A stretch of 64,000 nt of DNA from Streptococcus mitis (GCF_005144795.1 NZ_SWFJ01000009.1:52891-116890), one strand, 5' to 3'. Shown: positions 41,098 through 56,592, counted from the stretch's first letter. The notes: a model not told the origin generated them from the sequence alone. Numbers and translations are program-made.

Positions 41098-41773
41098 TCT
41101 TTTCAACTCTATTTTCAACGACACAACTGCCACTGCCAATCCTATCCAGCTCTTTCTGGCTCTCTTGGTCAGCCTGATTTTAGGCTTGGCGCTGACCTGG
41201 GCTTACAAACACCGTACCCTCTATACACGGGAATTTGCTGTTAGTTTGACCCTACTCCCCTGCTTGATGACCTTGGTCATCTTTCTGGTAAATGGCAGCT
41301 TAGGAACCTCTATCGCTGTTGCAGGAACCTTTAGCCTCATTCGTTTCCGTTCAGCCACCAGTGGCTCACGGGAACTAATTGCGATCTTCCTTGCCATGAT
41401 TATCGGGCTGGCGGCAGGGACAGGCTACCTAGCCTTAGCTGTTCTCTTCACCGTCTTTATCTTAGCAGTATGGCTTCTTTTAGAAAAGCAACAAAGCAAG
41501 AGCAATCACCAACGTCGCAGACTATTGATCATCACAATTGCCAACCAAGAAGAAAAACTCCAAACTATCCAATCTGGGCTATCACAATTCTGTACTGAGT
41601 TAGATCTTATCTCGATTGATACCAGTAATGATGGAGAACAAGTCACCACTGTCTATGAAGTGGATTTCAAGGCTCAAACCAACGACTTTCAAATCATCAA
41701 TTACCTCACTAGAGAACAGGATACTTACCAGGTTTCCCTGACCAAAAATGCCAAGAAGAGAAAGAATTTGTAA
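41090..41773 (+). CDS. DUF4956 membrane protein
   Basis: 227 residues. Three to four helices in the first 140 residues, with the conserved GTSIAVAGTFSLIRFRS, then SGSRELIAIFLAMIIGLAAG. A cytosolic ferredoxin-like C-terminal domain follows. It is coupled to the VTC gene. The pair is thought to work together at the membrane, but the reaction is not established. Confidence 0.82.
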   Translation: MSNLFNSIFNDTTATANPIQLFLALLVSLILGLALTWAYKHRTLYTREFAVSLTLLPCLMTLVIFLVNGSLGTSIAVAGTFSLIRFRSATSGSRELIAIFLAMIIGLAAGTGYLALAVLFTVFILAVWLLLEKQQSKSNHQRRRLLIITIANQEEKLQTIQSGLSQFCTELDLISIDTSNDGEQVTTVYEVDFKAQTNDFQIINYLTREQDTYQVSLTKNAKKRKNL

Positions 41774-41845
41774 AACTTCTAGCGTGAAACCTATCAAAAA
41801 GCTAGGTAAACACTCAATTGAAAAAAAGTTAATCTAATTTATGAT

Positions 41846-41894
41846 AAAAGGCATCATATCAACGTTTTTTAAACACCTGATATGATGCGCTTTT
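41846..41894. terminator. Terminator, convergent side
   Basis: GCATCATATCA and TGATATGATGC with flanking A and T runs. Similar in sequence to the terminator at 43584-43630. Confidence 0.7.
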
Positions 41895-41924
41895 CTTATC
41901 TTAAAAACTTTTTTACCAATCTCT

Positions 41925-42482
41925 TTATTTAACAGGTATCTCCTTAATCACGCGCGCAGGATTTCCAGCTAGGACAACGTTGTCGCCAAATGACTTAGTG
42001 ATTACAGCCCCTGCTCCAGCAACGACATTATTTCCAAGTGTCACTCCAGGAAGGACAATGACACCACCTCCAGCCCAGAAATTGTCACCGATGGTAATGG
42101 GCTTTCCGTATTCCACACCTGAATTACGTTCCTGCGGGTCCAATGGATGGAGGGGAGTCAAGAACTGACAGTTGGGACCAATCATAGCATTGTCTCCAAT
42201 GCGAATAGGGCAAACATCCAGCATGGTCAAGTTCCAATTAGAATAAAAATTTTCCCCTAGATGAATATTGACCCCATAATCAACCACCAGGCGTGGACTG
42301 ACAAAGATATTTTGTCCAGTCGAGCCGAACCAAGCCTTGATGATTTCGACTCCCTTCAAGGGATCTTCTTCCTTGTTAAAGGCAGACTGTTTTTGGCGAG
42401 AAGCCTGAGCCAAGGCCCGCAATTCTGGGTCCGATGGACGGTAAACCTCTCCCGCTATCATTTTCTGGTATTCACTGGTCAT
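41925..42482 (-). CDS. Sugar O-acetyltransferase, maltose/galactoside type
   Basis: 185 residues from MTSEYQKMIAGEVYRP, with AAGGAG ahead of this ATG; a longer start lacks a site. The left-handed beta-helix hexapeptide repeats (INIHLGENFYSNWNLTMLDV, ITIGDNFWAGGGVIVLPGVT) and active-site His in TPLHPLDPQERN fit the LacA/Maa family. It transfers acetyl from acetyl-CoA to sugars. Confidence 0.88.
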   Translation of the reverse strand: MTSEYQKMIAGEVYRPSDPELRALAQASRQKQSAFNKEEDPLKGVEIIKAWFGSTGQNIFVSPRLVVDYGVNIHLGENFYSNWNLTMLDVCPIRIGDNAMIGPNCQFLTPLHPLDPQERNSGVEYGKPITIGDNFWAGGGVIVLPGVTLGNNVVAGAGAVITKSFGDNVVLAGNPARVIKEIPVK

Positions 42483-42588
42483 TGTATTCTTCTCCTTGTT
42501 CCCTACTATCATATCAAATTTTCTACATATCTGACTAGGATAAGGGGTGCTTTCTATAGTTTATGCTCTGATTTTCATCACAGCCTGT

Positions 42589-43443
42589 CTATCTTGCTAA
42601 ACGAATACGGGTCACGATTCCGTCTGGGTCTGTGATTTCCAACTGGCTCGATGTCAGCCATTTGATTGGTGCATCAACTTCTTGTGCTCGCTGGGCAATC
42701 GTTAACAGTTCTTCTTTATGTGCGACTTCGATGACATAGTAGGCCAAACCTGGCAAGCCTTGCTTACGCGGAGCTAGGCCTTTTCCTCCCCATTCGTTGA
42801 CTGCTAAATGATGATGGTAATCCCCAGCCGCAATCCAACTAGCGCTAGGTACACTGAATTTATCCTCTAGTCCTAACACCTTTTGATAAAACTGGCTGGA
42901 CTTTCGACTATCCTTGACGGAAAGATGAATATGCCCCATTCTCGTACCTTCTGCTAGAATAAAGGGATCTACTCTTTCCCCCAACTCATAGATATCCTGT
43001 GCCGCAAGGGCCTCCGTCACTCCGATAATGCATCCATCTTCTCGAATATCCCATGTGGAAACCGGCTTATCTCGATAGAGCTCAATGCCATTTCCCTCCA
43101 AATCCTCCAAATAAAGGGCCTCACTGTAACCATGGTCTGCACCGCCGACAAGAGGAATCTGTAAATCTGTCAGGTGTTTCAAGATATCCGCCAAAGCCTT
43201 TCGTGTCGGCAAGAGAATAGCCAGATGGTAAAGACCATAATGTTCTCTTACTTGTCCACTCTCTTGTGCTTGAATCAGGTGTACCAAGGCCTTTCCATCA
43301 AGTCCTAGAATCGTCTCTGTCTCAGTCTGAGATAAGATTTCTAAACCAATGATTTGCTGATAAAAGGCTGTTTGACTTGCCAAATCCTTTACATCCAAAA
43401 CTGCCTCTGCTAAATAAATGTGGCTCTTGTATTCATAGATCAT
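42589..43443 (-). CDS. VOC family protein, two-domain (catechol dioxygenase-like)
   Basis: 284 residues from MIYEYKSHIYLAEAVL, chosen because AAAGAGAA precedes it; a start six codons earlier has none. Two vicinal-oxygen-chelate domains carry metal ligands of the type H-L-A, E-L-Y, H-I-H and the HHHLAVNEW region. Substrate unknown; common annotation is CatE or glyoxalase-like. Confidence 0.8.
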   Translation of the reverse strand: MIYEYKSHIYLAEAVLDVKDLASQTAFYQQIIGLEILSQTETETILGLDGKALVHLIQAQESGQVREHYGLYHLAILLPTRKALADILKHLTDLQIPLVGGADHGYSEALYLEDLEGNGIELYRDKPVSTWDIREDGCIIGVTEALAAQDIYELGERVDPFILAEGTRMGHIHLSVKDSRKSSQFYQKVLGLEDKFSVPSASWIAAGDYHHHLAVNEWGGKGLAPRKQGLPGLAYYVIEVAHKEELLTIAQRAQEVDAPIKWLTSSQLEITDPDGIVTRIRLAR

Positions 43444-43583
43444 AAATGGTTCTCTTTTCATGCTGTAATGTTTATTATTACATCTATTATATAATTTCCA
43501 TCAAGAAAGTCAAGTTAGACAACTCAAGAGATGCTGTGTAATAACGCTATTTTAGGATAATATAAAGTGAATCTTTCCATAAT

Positions 43584-43630
43584 AAAACGCATATTATCAA
43601 AGTTTTCAGCACCTGATAATATGCATTTTC
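43584..43630. terminator. Terminator after galM
   Basis: GCATATTATCA and TGATAATATGC with A and T flanks. The following 40 bases also resemble those after the 41846 terminator. Confidence 0.7.
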
Positions 43631-43660
43631 CTAATTTTAAAGACTTTTTTCCCAGCTTTT

Positions 43661-44698
43661 TTACTTAACAACAAGTTCATAACGTGTCTTACTGGTAAAA
43701 GTTTGACCGGCTTTAAGAATGACTTGGTCTTTAAGGTCACTGTGAATAACATCTGGTAAAGCCTGTGCTTCAAGGGCAATTCCATTGTGCTGTACCATTG
43801 GCTTACCTCCTATGAGCACACTTTCATCCACAAAGTTTGCTGTGTAGACAACAAAGCAAGGAGCCTCTGTCTTGAAAAGTAGAAAGCGACCTGAGTTTTG
43901 GTCATAAAGGAAACCAGCATTGTCATGACCTGTAGGAAGGGCAAATGGATGGTCCAAGCCAGATACCAATTGGATTTGCTCATCTTCCTCTGCAAAGATA
44001 TCCTTCAACAAGGCACCATTGTAGATGTGTTTGACCACATCACGATTTGCATCTGGAGTTTTGGCAGGAACACCGTCGGGAGCAATTGGGTAAATCCCCT
44101 CAGTATTTAACTGGAAGACATGACGGTCAATCGTCTGCGTGAAATCACCAGACAAGTTGAAGTAGCTGTGGTTGGTTGGATTGACCAGCGTATCCTGATC
44201 GGTCGTCACCTTGTAGCTGATTTCATAGGCACCAGTTTCTTCCAAGTGGTAACTGATCCAAATCTTAAGATTTCCAGGAAATCCTCCTGTCCCGTCTGTA
44301 CGCTCTGTGTAGAGGGTCAAGCCATGGTCGCTCACTTCAACTAGTTCAAACAAGCTAGAATCCCAACCAGTTGAACCACTGTGGTTACAGTTGCTAGCAT
44401 TGTTGACTTCAAGGTCATAGGTCTTACCATTTAATTCAAAACTCGCACCTGCAATACGACCCGCTACAGGACCTACGCTCGCTCCATGCTTAGGACTATT
44501 ACCTACATAGCTGTCAAAGTCATCAAATCCCAAGATAACATTGGCAAAATTTCCAGCCTTGTCAGGTGTTACATAGCGCAAGATGGTCGCGCCATAAGTC
44601 ATAACCTCGAGTTGGTAGTCACCGTCAGTCTCAAAGCGATAGGCCAAGACATCCTTGCCCTCAACATTTCCAAATACACGCTCTGTGTATGCTTTCAT
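43661..44698 (-). CDS. galM: Aldose 1-epimerase (galactose mutarotase)
   Basis: 345 residues. The GalM motifs NPTNHSYFNLSGD (catalytic His), the later Glu in NGIALEAQALPDVIHS and the start FGNVEGKDVLAYRFE are clear. It converts beta to alpha hexose for the Leloir or tagatose route, consistent with its place beside the galactoside/amino-sugar PTS block. Confidence 0.93.
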   Translation of the reverse strand: MKAYTERVFGNVEGKDVLAYRFETDGDYQLEVMTYGATILRYVTPDKAGNFANVILGFDDFDSYVGNSPKHGASVGPVAGRIAGASFELNGKTYDLEVNNASNCNHSGSTGWDSSLFELVEVSDHGLTLYTERTDGTGGFPGNLKIWISYHLEETGAYEISYKVTTDQDTLVNPTNHSYFNLSGDFTQTIDRHVFQLNTEGIYPIAPDGVPAKTPDANRDVVKHIYNGALLKDIFAEEDEQIQLVSGLDHPFALPTGHDNAGFLYDQNSGRFLLFKTEAPCFVVYTANFVDESVLIGGKPMVQHNGIALEAQALPDVIHSDLKDQVILKAGQTFTSKTRYELVVK

Positions 44699-44734
44699 TC
44701 TGTTCTCCTTTTACTATTTCTCTCAAGCAAACAA

Positions 44735-44767
44735 ACCATAGAAAGCCTACTGACAATCTATGGTTTA
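44735..44767 (-). terminator. Hairpin downstream of agaS block
   Basis: AAACCATAGA and TCTATGGTTT around a 14-base loop, followed on the minus strand by GTTTG. It lies just ahead of galM. Confidence 0.5.
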
Positions 44768-44814
44768 TCTGATGATTTACAAATCCTCTTGTCAAGAATT
44801 CATAAATATTGCCT

Positions 44815-45013
44815 TATACTCAATGAAAATCAAAGAGCAAACTAGGAAGCTAGCCGCAGGTTGCTCAAAGCACCGCTTTGAGGTTGTGGATAGAACTGAC
44901 GAAGTCAGCTCAAAACACTGTTTTGAGGTTGCAGATAAAACTGACGAAGTCCGTAACATCTATACAGCAAGGCGAAGCTGACGTAGTCTGAATTTGATTT
45001 TCGAAGAGTATTA
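44815..45013. repeat. RUP-like repeat, long form with two internal units (199 bp)
   Basis: Same ends as 4175-4277. It contains two tandem copies of a unit of about 45 bp (GCTCAAAGCACCGCTTTGAG and GCTCAAAACACTGTTTTGAG starts). Its right end supplies the TAA stop of agaS. Confidence 0.65.
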
Positions 45014-46177
45014 CTTTTGATATTCGTGGATGATCACACCTTGTACCACACGGTTTACTGTACCTGTAGGAGACGGTGTATCAGGTTTATTTTCTACCTT
45101 GAGTGAAGTCAATAGGGCAAAGAGTTGGGCATAAACGATGTAAGGGAAGACACGGTAAATATCATTCAAGACACCGCCACAACCAAGTGCCACTTCTTTG
45201 ACATTTTCAAGACCAAAGGCTTGATCACTCAAAAGCACAACACGGCGAGCAATCTGATCACCAGCAACTTCACGAACCAAGTCCAAGTCGTACTTACGAG
45301 TGTAGTCTGTCGTTGTACCAAAGACTAAAACAACTGTATCTTCGTTGATAAGAGATTTTGGACCGTGACGGAAGCCGACTGGGCTTTCATACATAGTCGC
45401 AACTTGACCAGCAGTCAGTTCCAAAATCTTGAGCTGAGCTTCATGAGCAAGTCCAAAGAAAGGACCAGCGCCTAGATAGATGACACGATTAAAGTCTAAA
45501 TCAACAAGCTCTTTGACATCTTCTGCCTTGTCTAGAATTTTACGGGCAAGACTAGATACAACTTCAAAACGTTCAGCTTTAACAGCAAATTCTGTAGGAT
45601 CAAAGACCAAGAGAGCTGTTAACATCATAGACGTAAAGCTAGAGGTCATGGCAAAGCCAGCATCATTAGAAGCAGCTGGTTGCAAAAGCAAAAGATTGCG
45701 GTCATCTCCATGAGCTTGAAGAGCCAATTTACCATCTGCTGCACAAGTAATAGTCACTTGATAAAGCTCATCCACCAAGGCCTTGGCCAAATCAACAGTC
45801 GCCACACTTTCAGGTGAATTCCCACTACGAGCAAAAGATACAAGGACAGTCGCCACATCTTTTTTCAAATAAGTTTCTGGATTGGCAACGATATCTGTTG
45901 TCGCAATGGCATTGAAATTCCATTTGCGTTCGTCATAGGCTTCCTTAAAGTAAGGTACCAAGGTATCTCCTACATAAGCAGAAGTCCCAGCACCTGTCAA
46001 GATTACCTTGATATAGTCATGTTTATCAGCAATCCCTTGTAGGAAGGCTGCAATTTCTTCACGTTTTGCTTGATAAGATTCAAAAGCTTCTTTCCATACA
46101 TCAGGCTGTTGGTAGATTTCACGTGTAGTGATTTCTGCACCCAATTCGAGCAAGTCTTCTTTTGTATAATGTAACAT
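45011..46177 (-). CDS. agaS: SIS-domain aldose/ketose isomerase-deaminase, AgaS family
   Basis: 388 residues with two SIS domains. The first includes LTGAGTSAYVGDTLVPYFKE and SFARSGNSPES; the second includes IYLGAGPFFGLAHEAQLKIL and MYESPVGFRHGPKS. AgaS acts on galactosamine- or glucosamine-phosphate in the cytosol. It sits downstream of the PTS genes that would deliver its substrate. Its stop codon lies in the end of a RUP-like repeat. Confidence 0.9.
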   Translation of the reverse strand: MLHYTKEDLLELGAEITTREIYQQPDVWKEAFESYQAKREEIAAFLQGIADKHDYIKVILTGAGTSAYVGDTLVPYFKEAYDERKWNFNAIATTDIVANPETYLKKDVATVLVSFARSGNSPESVATVDLAKALVDELYQVTITCAADGKLALQAHGDDRNLLLLQPAASNDAGFAMTSSFTSMMLTALLVFDPTEFAVKAERFEVVSSLARKILDKAEDVKELVDLDFNRVIYLGAGPFFGLAHEAQLKILELTAGQVATMYESPVGFRHGPKSLINEDTVVLVFGTTTDYTRKYDLDLVREVAGDQIARRVVLLSDQAFGLENVKEVALGCGGVLNDIYRVFPYIVYAQLFALLTSLKVENKPDTPSPTGTVNRVVQGVIIHEYQK

Positions 46178-46199
46178 TGAATTCCTCTTTTTCTATTAA

Positions 46200-46233
46200 A
46201 TATGGGAATGGGAGTAAGCCCCATTCCCATGTA
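46200..46233 (-). terminator. Hairpin ahead of agaS
   Basis: ATACATGGGAATGGG pairs with CCCATTCCCATAT on the minus strand between the PTS genes and agaS. There is no long T-run, so it may be a processing or attenuating hairpin rather than a full stop. Confidence 0.4.
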
Positions 46234-46277
46234 TATTCTATATAAAATGCTCTAACGATTTTCACGTTGTCACATCT

Positions 46278-46432
46278 TATACTCAATGAAAATCAAAGAG
46301 CAAACTAGGAAACTAGCCGCAGGCTGCTCGAAGCACTGCTTTGAGGTTGTAGATAGAACTGACAAAGTCAGTAACATATACCTACGGCAAGGCGACACTA
46401 GTATGGTTTAAAGAGATTTTCGAAGAGTATTA
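46278..46432. repeat. RUP-like repeat, middle form with one internal unit (155 bp)
   Basis: Same ends as the other two copies, one 45-bp unit inside. Its right end overlaps and supplies the TAA stop of the PTS IIA gene. Confidence 0.65.
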
Positions 46433-46834
46433 TTCATCTTCGTCATCATCGAAGCCCGCTAACAGGTCATTAACTTTCACAATGCTTTCTGCAGCACGGC
46501 TCTTATAGTCCGCATCTGCGCCTGTAAGGCTCGCATTGATAAATTCAATCACCATTGGAAGATTCATCCCTGCGTAAAGGTCAATATCACGACCTTCCAT
46601 AATCAAACGGCTTACCACGTTACATGGTGTTCCACCGAGAAGATCCGCAAAGACTAAGAAATCATCCAATCCTTCAATAGCAGCTTCAAATTTTGCAGTA
46701 AAGTCTTCTGGACCATCTTCTGGAAGAAGAGCCACTGCATGAATATTGTCTTGTGGACCCATGATCATTTCAGTGCTACCTTTAAGTTCTTCACAGAATC
46801 GACCATGACTCACCAAAATTAATGATTTCGTCAT
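46430..46834 (-). CDS. PTS mannose-family IIA component
   Basis: 134 residues. His10 in LILVSHGRF is the phosphorylation site; GGTPCNVVSRLIMEG is the usual family segment. It receives phosphate from HPr and passes it to IIB. Last of four PTS genes of the block. Confidence 0.92.
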   Translation of the reverse strand: MTKSLILVSHGRFCEELKGSTEMIMGPQDNIHAVALLPEDGPEDFTAKFEAAIEGLDDFLVFADLLGGTPCNVVSRLIMEGRDIDLYAGMNLPMVIEFINASLTGADADYKSRAAESIVKVNDLLAGFDDDEDE

Positions 46835-46837
46835 AAA

Positions 46838-47659
46838 TTATGCACCCATTCCAAGCAAGAATTTACCGATGAATGAAAGACCTACTGCAAGAGCAATGAT
46901 GATACCAATTGCTTTTGTAGAGTTCATACCTTTCTTACCAAGCAACCAGAAGATAAATGCAGTAAAGATTGCTGGAAGTAAGCGTGGGAAGATTGAGTTC
47001 AAGATGTCTTGGAAGTCAATCATTTTTTCACCGATTGGCAATTTATAAGAAACTTCAAAGTTGATCATTGTTGCTACAAGAGCACCCATCATGAAGACAC
47101 CAAGTACAGATGCAGCGTCAATCAAAGCTGTCAAAGTACTTTGCATGTTGTTGATAAGGTTAACCCCTTCTTTGTAGGCAAATTCTAACTGTTTCCAACG
47201 GAAAATGTCATACACTACTGCAACTGCAATCCAAAGGAAGATACCCCATGGTTGGCCAGCGATAGCCATAGTTGCTGCGATAGATCCCATGATAGCAGGT
47301 ACAAGTGAACCAAAGATAGTATCTCCAAGAGGAGCGAATGGTCCCATCAAACCTGTCTTGATACCGTTAACGGCATCTTTTGAACCTACACCATCTTTTT
47401 CTTCCATGGCAAGGTCAAAACCAGCGATGATTGTGTGGAAGAATGGTGAAGTATTGAAGAATTGAGTATGAACTTTCATCATTTCTTTCAATTCAGGAGT
47501 TCCATCCCCATACATTTTACGCAATTGAGGCAAGATCATGTAAAGGTAACCAGAAGCTTGCATACGTTCGTAGTTCCAACCTAATTGGAAAGTAAACAAG
47601 CTACGTTTGTTGATTTGATTAAAATCTTCTTTTGTAAGTTTGTAATTAGAATTCGTCAT
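46838..47659 (-). CDS. PTS mannose-family IID component
   Basis: 273 residues from MTNSNYKLTKEDFNQ, chosen for the GGGGAAAT site ahead; a start five codons earlier is less likely. FTFQLGWNYERMQASGYLYM and GLMGPFAPLGDTIFGSLVPA are diagnostic for IID. A membrane subunit of the sugar channel. Its start overlaps the end of IIC by 14 bases. Confidence 0.92.
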   Translation of the reverse strand: MTNSNYKLTKEDFNQINKRSLFTFQLGWNYERMQASGYLYMILPQLRKMYGDGTPELKEMMKVHTQFFNTSPFFHTIIAGFDLAMEEKDGVGSKDAVNGIKTGLMGPFAPLGDTIFGSLVPAIMGSIAATMAIAGQPWGIFLWIAVAVVYDIFRWKQLEFAYKEGVNLINNMQSTLTALIDAASVLGVFMMGALVATMINFEVSYKLPIGEKMIDFQDILNSIFPRLLPAIFTAFIFWLLGKKGMNSTKAIGIIIALAVGLSFIGKFLLGMGA

Positions 47660-48551
47660 CTTCGATTTCCCCACTTTCTGATGGTGTAGAAGGTGCTGCT
47701 ACAGCTACTTTTTGGCTATTTTTGAAGTGAAGCACTGCAAGGAAGATACCCACGATAGAGATACCAATCATAGACAAACCTTTAAAGTTGTTGACAAAAG
47801 CAATTTTTTCAGCCACATCTTTAGGTAGAGTTCCTACGATACCAGCAACAGCGCCACCAAGACCTGTTACATATGAGTAAAGAACAGTCAACATAGCTGT
47901 TAAACCGAATCCCATAGCAAGGTAGTGAAGGTTACGTTTAACTGGAAGGTAACGAAGCAAGATTGCAAATCCAAGACCTGGAAGCATACGTCCTGCAAGT
48001 GTCAAACCATCTGCAACCCATTGATATTGTTTAACCAAGTCTACTACTGTTTGTACAAATGCACCACCAAAGGCAAGGGCAAAGAAGACTGGAAGGGCAC
48101 GAGAAAGAGCCCAAGGAAGAGCACCAAGAAGGTAGTTGCGTTCGATCGCTTTATAGTCAAAGCGTTCGATTGCAGCATCAATACGGTGTGCGAAGAAAGT
48201 AGTTGTCATACGTCCAAGAACGTCGAAGTATGTCAAAAGCGCTGCTACTGGTACAGCGATTGTTGTAATCGCAAGGTCTGTAGCAATTCCTTGTGAAACA
48301 GAGAAGGCTGTTGCAAGAACCGCACCAGAAGTTGCGTCGATACGAGAAGCACCACCGAAGGTACCAACCCCAAGAACGAACAACTGCAAGCTACCACCGA
48401 TAAACAAACCAGTTGTCACATCTCCCATGATTAAACCAGTAATGAAACCAGCAAATACAGGGGAACCTGCAGATGAAACGATCGTCAACTCATCACAGAT
48501 TTGATAAGCTGAGTACAAAGTGAGAAGTAAAATTTGCCACCATTGTATCAT
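47646..48551 (-). CDS. PTS mannose-family IIC component
   Basis: 301 residues, about eight membrane helices. AGFITGLIMGDVTTGLFIGG with SLQLFVLGVGTFGG is the hallmark of IIC. With IID it forms the translocation path. By context the substrate is a galactosamine- or Gal-GlcNAc-type host-glycan sugar. Confidence 0.92.
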   Translation of the reverse strand: MIQWWQILLLTLYSAYQICDELTIVSSAGSPVFAGFITGLIMGDVTTGLFIGGSLQLFVLGVGTFGGASRIDATSGAVLATAFSVSQGIATDLAITTIAVPVAALLTYFDVLGRMTTTFFAHRIDAAIERFDYKAIERNYLLGALPWALSRALPVFFALAFGGAFVQTVVDLVKQYQWVADGLTLAGRMLPGLGFAILLRYLPVKRNLHYLAMGFGLTAMLTVLYSYVTGLGGAVAGIVGTLPKDVAEKIAFVNNFKGLSMIGISIVGIFLAVLHFKNSQKVAVAAPSTPSESGEIEDDEF

Positions 48552-48577
48552 AACAATGACCTCCTAAAAATTTTTTC

Positions 48578-49050
48578 CTATTTTAATAAGCTCAAAAAGT
48601 CTGAAACTGGATCATTTGGAACCATTTGAGCAGTAAGTTTAACACCTTTTTCCGCCAGTTTGTGGAAGTCTTCCACATCCTTGTCCACTACGTTAATAGA
48701 ACGTGTGATGGCGCGAGTTTCTGGTGTTTGAGACATATTCCCAACATTAAGGGTTTCAAGTGGTACACCTGCTTCTACCAAACCAAGGAAACGGTCTGGT
48801 TTACGAGCAACGATAAAGAGACGTTGGCTATCGTATTTACCAGCAAGAATATTGGCTGCCGCTTTCTCAATTGGCAAAATACTCAATTTCACACCTGGTG
48901 GTGTCGCTAGTTTCAAACCACTCTTTTCAACGTCGTTGTTGACAACTTCGTCATCCACAACCATAATACGTGAAACATTTAGTTTTCCAGCCCAAAGATT
49001 GGCTACTTGTCCGTGGATCAAACGTCCATCGATACGGCATCCTACAATTG

Positions 49051-49054
<4 letters not shown>
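48578..49054 (-). CDS. PTS mannose-family IIB component
   Basis: 158 residues. His14 in RIDGRLIHGQVANLW is the phosphorylated residue. It overlaps the end of bgaC by 4 bases, so expression of enzyme and transporter is coupled. Confidence 0.93.
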
Positions 49055-50838
<1,784 letters not shown>

Positions 50839-50858
50839 TTTTACACCTCTGACTAACT

Positions 50859-50916
50859 AAGTTTGCGCTTTCATTTGTTATAATATTAAATATAATCAAA
50901 TCTTTTGTATTTGTCA
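50859..50916 (-). promoter_or_regulatory. bgaC operon promoter with cre site
   Basis: Minus strand TTGACA (50911-50916), 17 bases, TATATT (50888-50893). Downstream, ATGAAAGCGCAAACT (50859-50873) matches the catabolite-response consensus at 14 of 15 positions. Glucose repression by CcpA road-block is expected. Confidence 0.7.
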
Positions 50917-51160
50917 ATAGGTTTTGGAAAATTCTTTAAAATTTTTCCATTTTTTTACTTATCTTTTACCAAAATTATCAAAAAATCGCATGAAAGTGCC
51001 TATTTTTGAAGTACAGAGAATTATCCAATTATAAAATGGATTTTTTTACATGTATTATAATGTTTCTAATCTATTATTTTAATTTTTTTACCTAAATACT
51101 ACTATTTTCTTTACATTTATGGTAGAATCAAGGATGGAAAAATAGAATTGAGGTGAAATT
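50917..51160. other. AT-rich divergent intergenic region
   Basis: It separates the bgaC promoter from the GntR gene. The GntR gene has GAGGTGAAATT as ribosome site and a possible -10 TAGAAT at 51123. Other motifs are not clear. Confidence 0.4.
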
Positions 51161-51877
51161 ATGGCTATTCCAAAATACCAATATATTAAAGATGAATTAA
51201 AAAATAAAATTATCTCTGGTCAATTTGCAAGTGGTGATAAATTTTACACAGAAGCAGAATTAATCGCAATGTACGACGTAAGTTCTATCACAGTTGTTCG
51301 TGCTTTAAACGATCTTGCTAAAGATGGTTACATCGTTCGCCAACAAGGAAAGGGCACATTCGTTTCACGCGCACGTAAACACAAACTCGTAGAATTTTCA
51401 GACGTCGAAGTTTTCGAAACGAAAGATGATAAGGTGACCGTTCTTTCTATCGAGCGTGGAAATAAACTTGAATATTTAGATAAACTTGGACTACGTGGTG
51501 ATCAGTTCTACTACAAAATTGAACGTGTACGCGAAACAAATGGTGTTGTTTACATCTATCACACATCTTATGTTCCAGAACAATATATCAATGCCAATTA
51601 TCCAAATCTTGAATATTATAGCTCTATCTATAAACGTTTCAAATTGGATTACCACATTCATATGAATGATGAGCATTTTGAGGAAATCAATGCAATTACA
51701 TTCCCAACACCAGAGCATGCTGCTTCTATACTAGGAATTGATACACAATTCCCAACAGTACTTCAAACAAAAACTACTAAGCTTGAAGCAACTGGACAAG
51801 TTCTTGCCTATAGCGAAACGTATAAGAGAGCAGATTACTACAAAATCAAATTCATTTCATGTAACCGTGGTCACTAA
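51161..51877 (+). CDS. bgaR: GntR-family regulator (BgaR-like)
   Basis: 238 residues. A winged helix at the N-terminus (FYTEAELIAMYDVSSITVVR with GYIVRQQGKGTFVS) and a UTRA ligand domain (about 75-235). It is divergent from the bgaC-PTS operon and next to strH, matching the pneumococcal regulator that represses bgaC. Likely effector is a phosphosugar. Confidence 0.88.
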   Translation: MAIPKYQYIKDELKNKIISGQFASGDKFYTEAELIAMYDVSSITVVRALNDLAKDGYIVRQQGKGTFVSRARKHKLVEFSDVEVFETKDDKVTVLSIERGNKLEYLDKLGLRGDQFYYKIERVRETNGVVYIYHTSYVPEQYINANYPNLEYYSSIYKRFKLDYHIHMNDEHFEEINAITFPTPEHAASILGIDTQFPTVLQTKTTKLEATGQVLAYSETYKRADYYKIKFISCNRGH

Positions 51878-51878
51878 G

Positions 51879-51909
51879 AAAAAGCTTGAGCCTTGCTCAG
51901 GCTTTTTCT
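51879..51909 (+). terminator. bgaR terminator
   Basis: AAAAAGCTTGAGC pairs with GCTCAGGCTTTTT. Confidence 0.7.
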
Positions 51910-52133
51910 ATATATTATAGCACGAAAAAGCGAATATGAAAACGCTATTATTAAATATATTTATTTGTAGCACTTGTACTAAAAATAAGTTAAAAATCAC
52001 TGATTTTTCCTTGATTTTACCTCCTTATATAAGTTGTTATTTCCAAAATCTTATGATTTCCTCCGTTTATTATAGTTATTATATAAATTTACTTGACTTT
52101 TTACTATATAGATAATAAAATTAAATTGGTTTT

Positions 52134-52148
52134 ATGTAAACGTTATCA
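52134..52148 (+). promoter_or_regulatory. cre site ahead of strH
   Basis: ATGTAAACGTTATCA fits the CcpA consensus at all positions. It lies 28 bases before the strH ATG, so bound CcpA would hinder transcription. Confidence 0.7.
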
Positions 52149-52154
52149 AAATAG

Positions 52155-56576
<4,422 letters not shown>

Positions 56577-56592
56577 GTCTTTTCGATAAAAC

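Noticed and set aside
43898..44845. Plus-strand frames opposite galM
   Set aside because: They are mirror frames of a strongly coding minus-strand gene, without ribosome sites.
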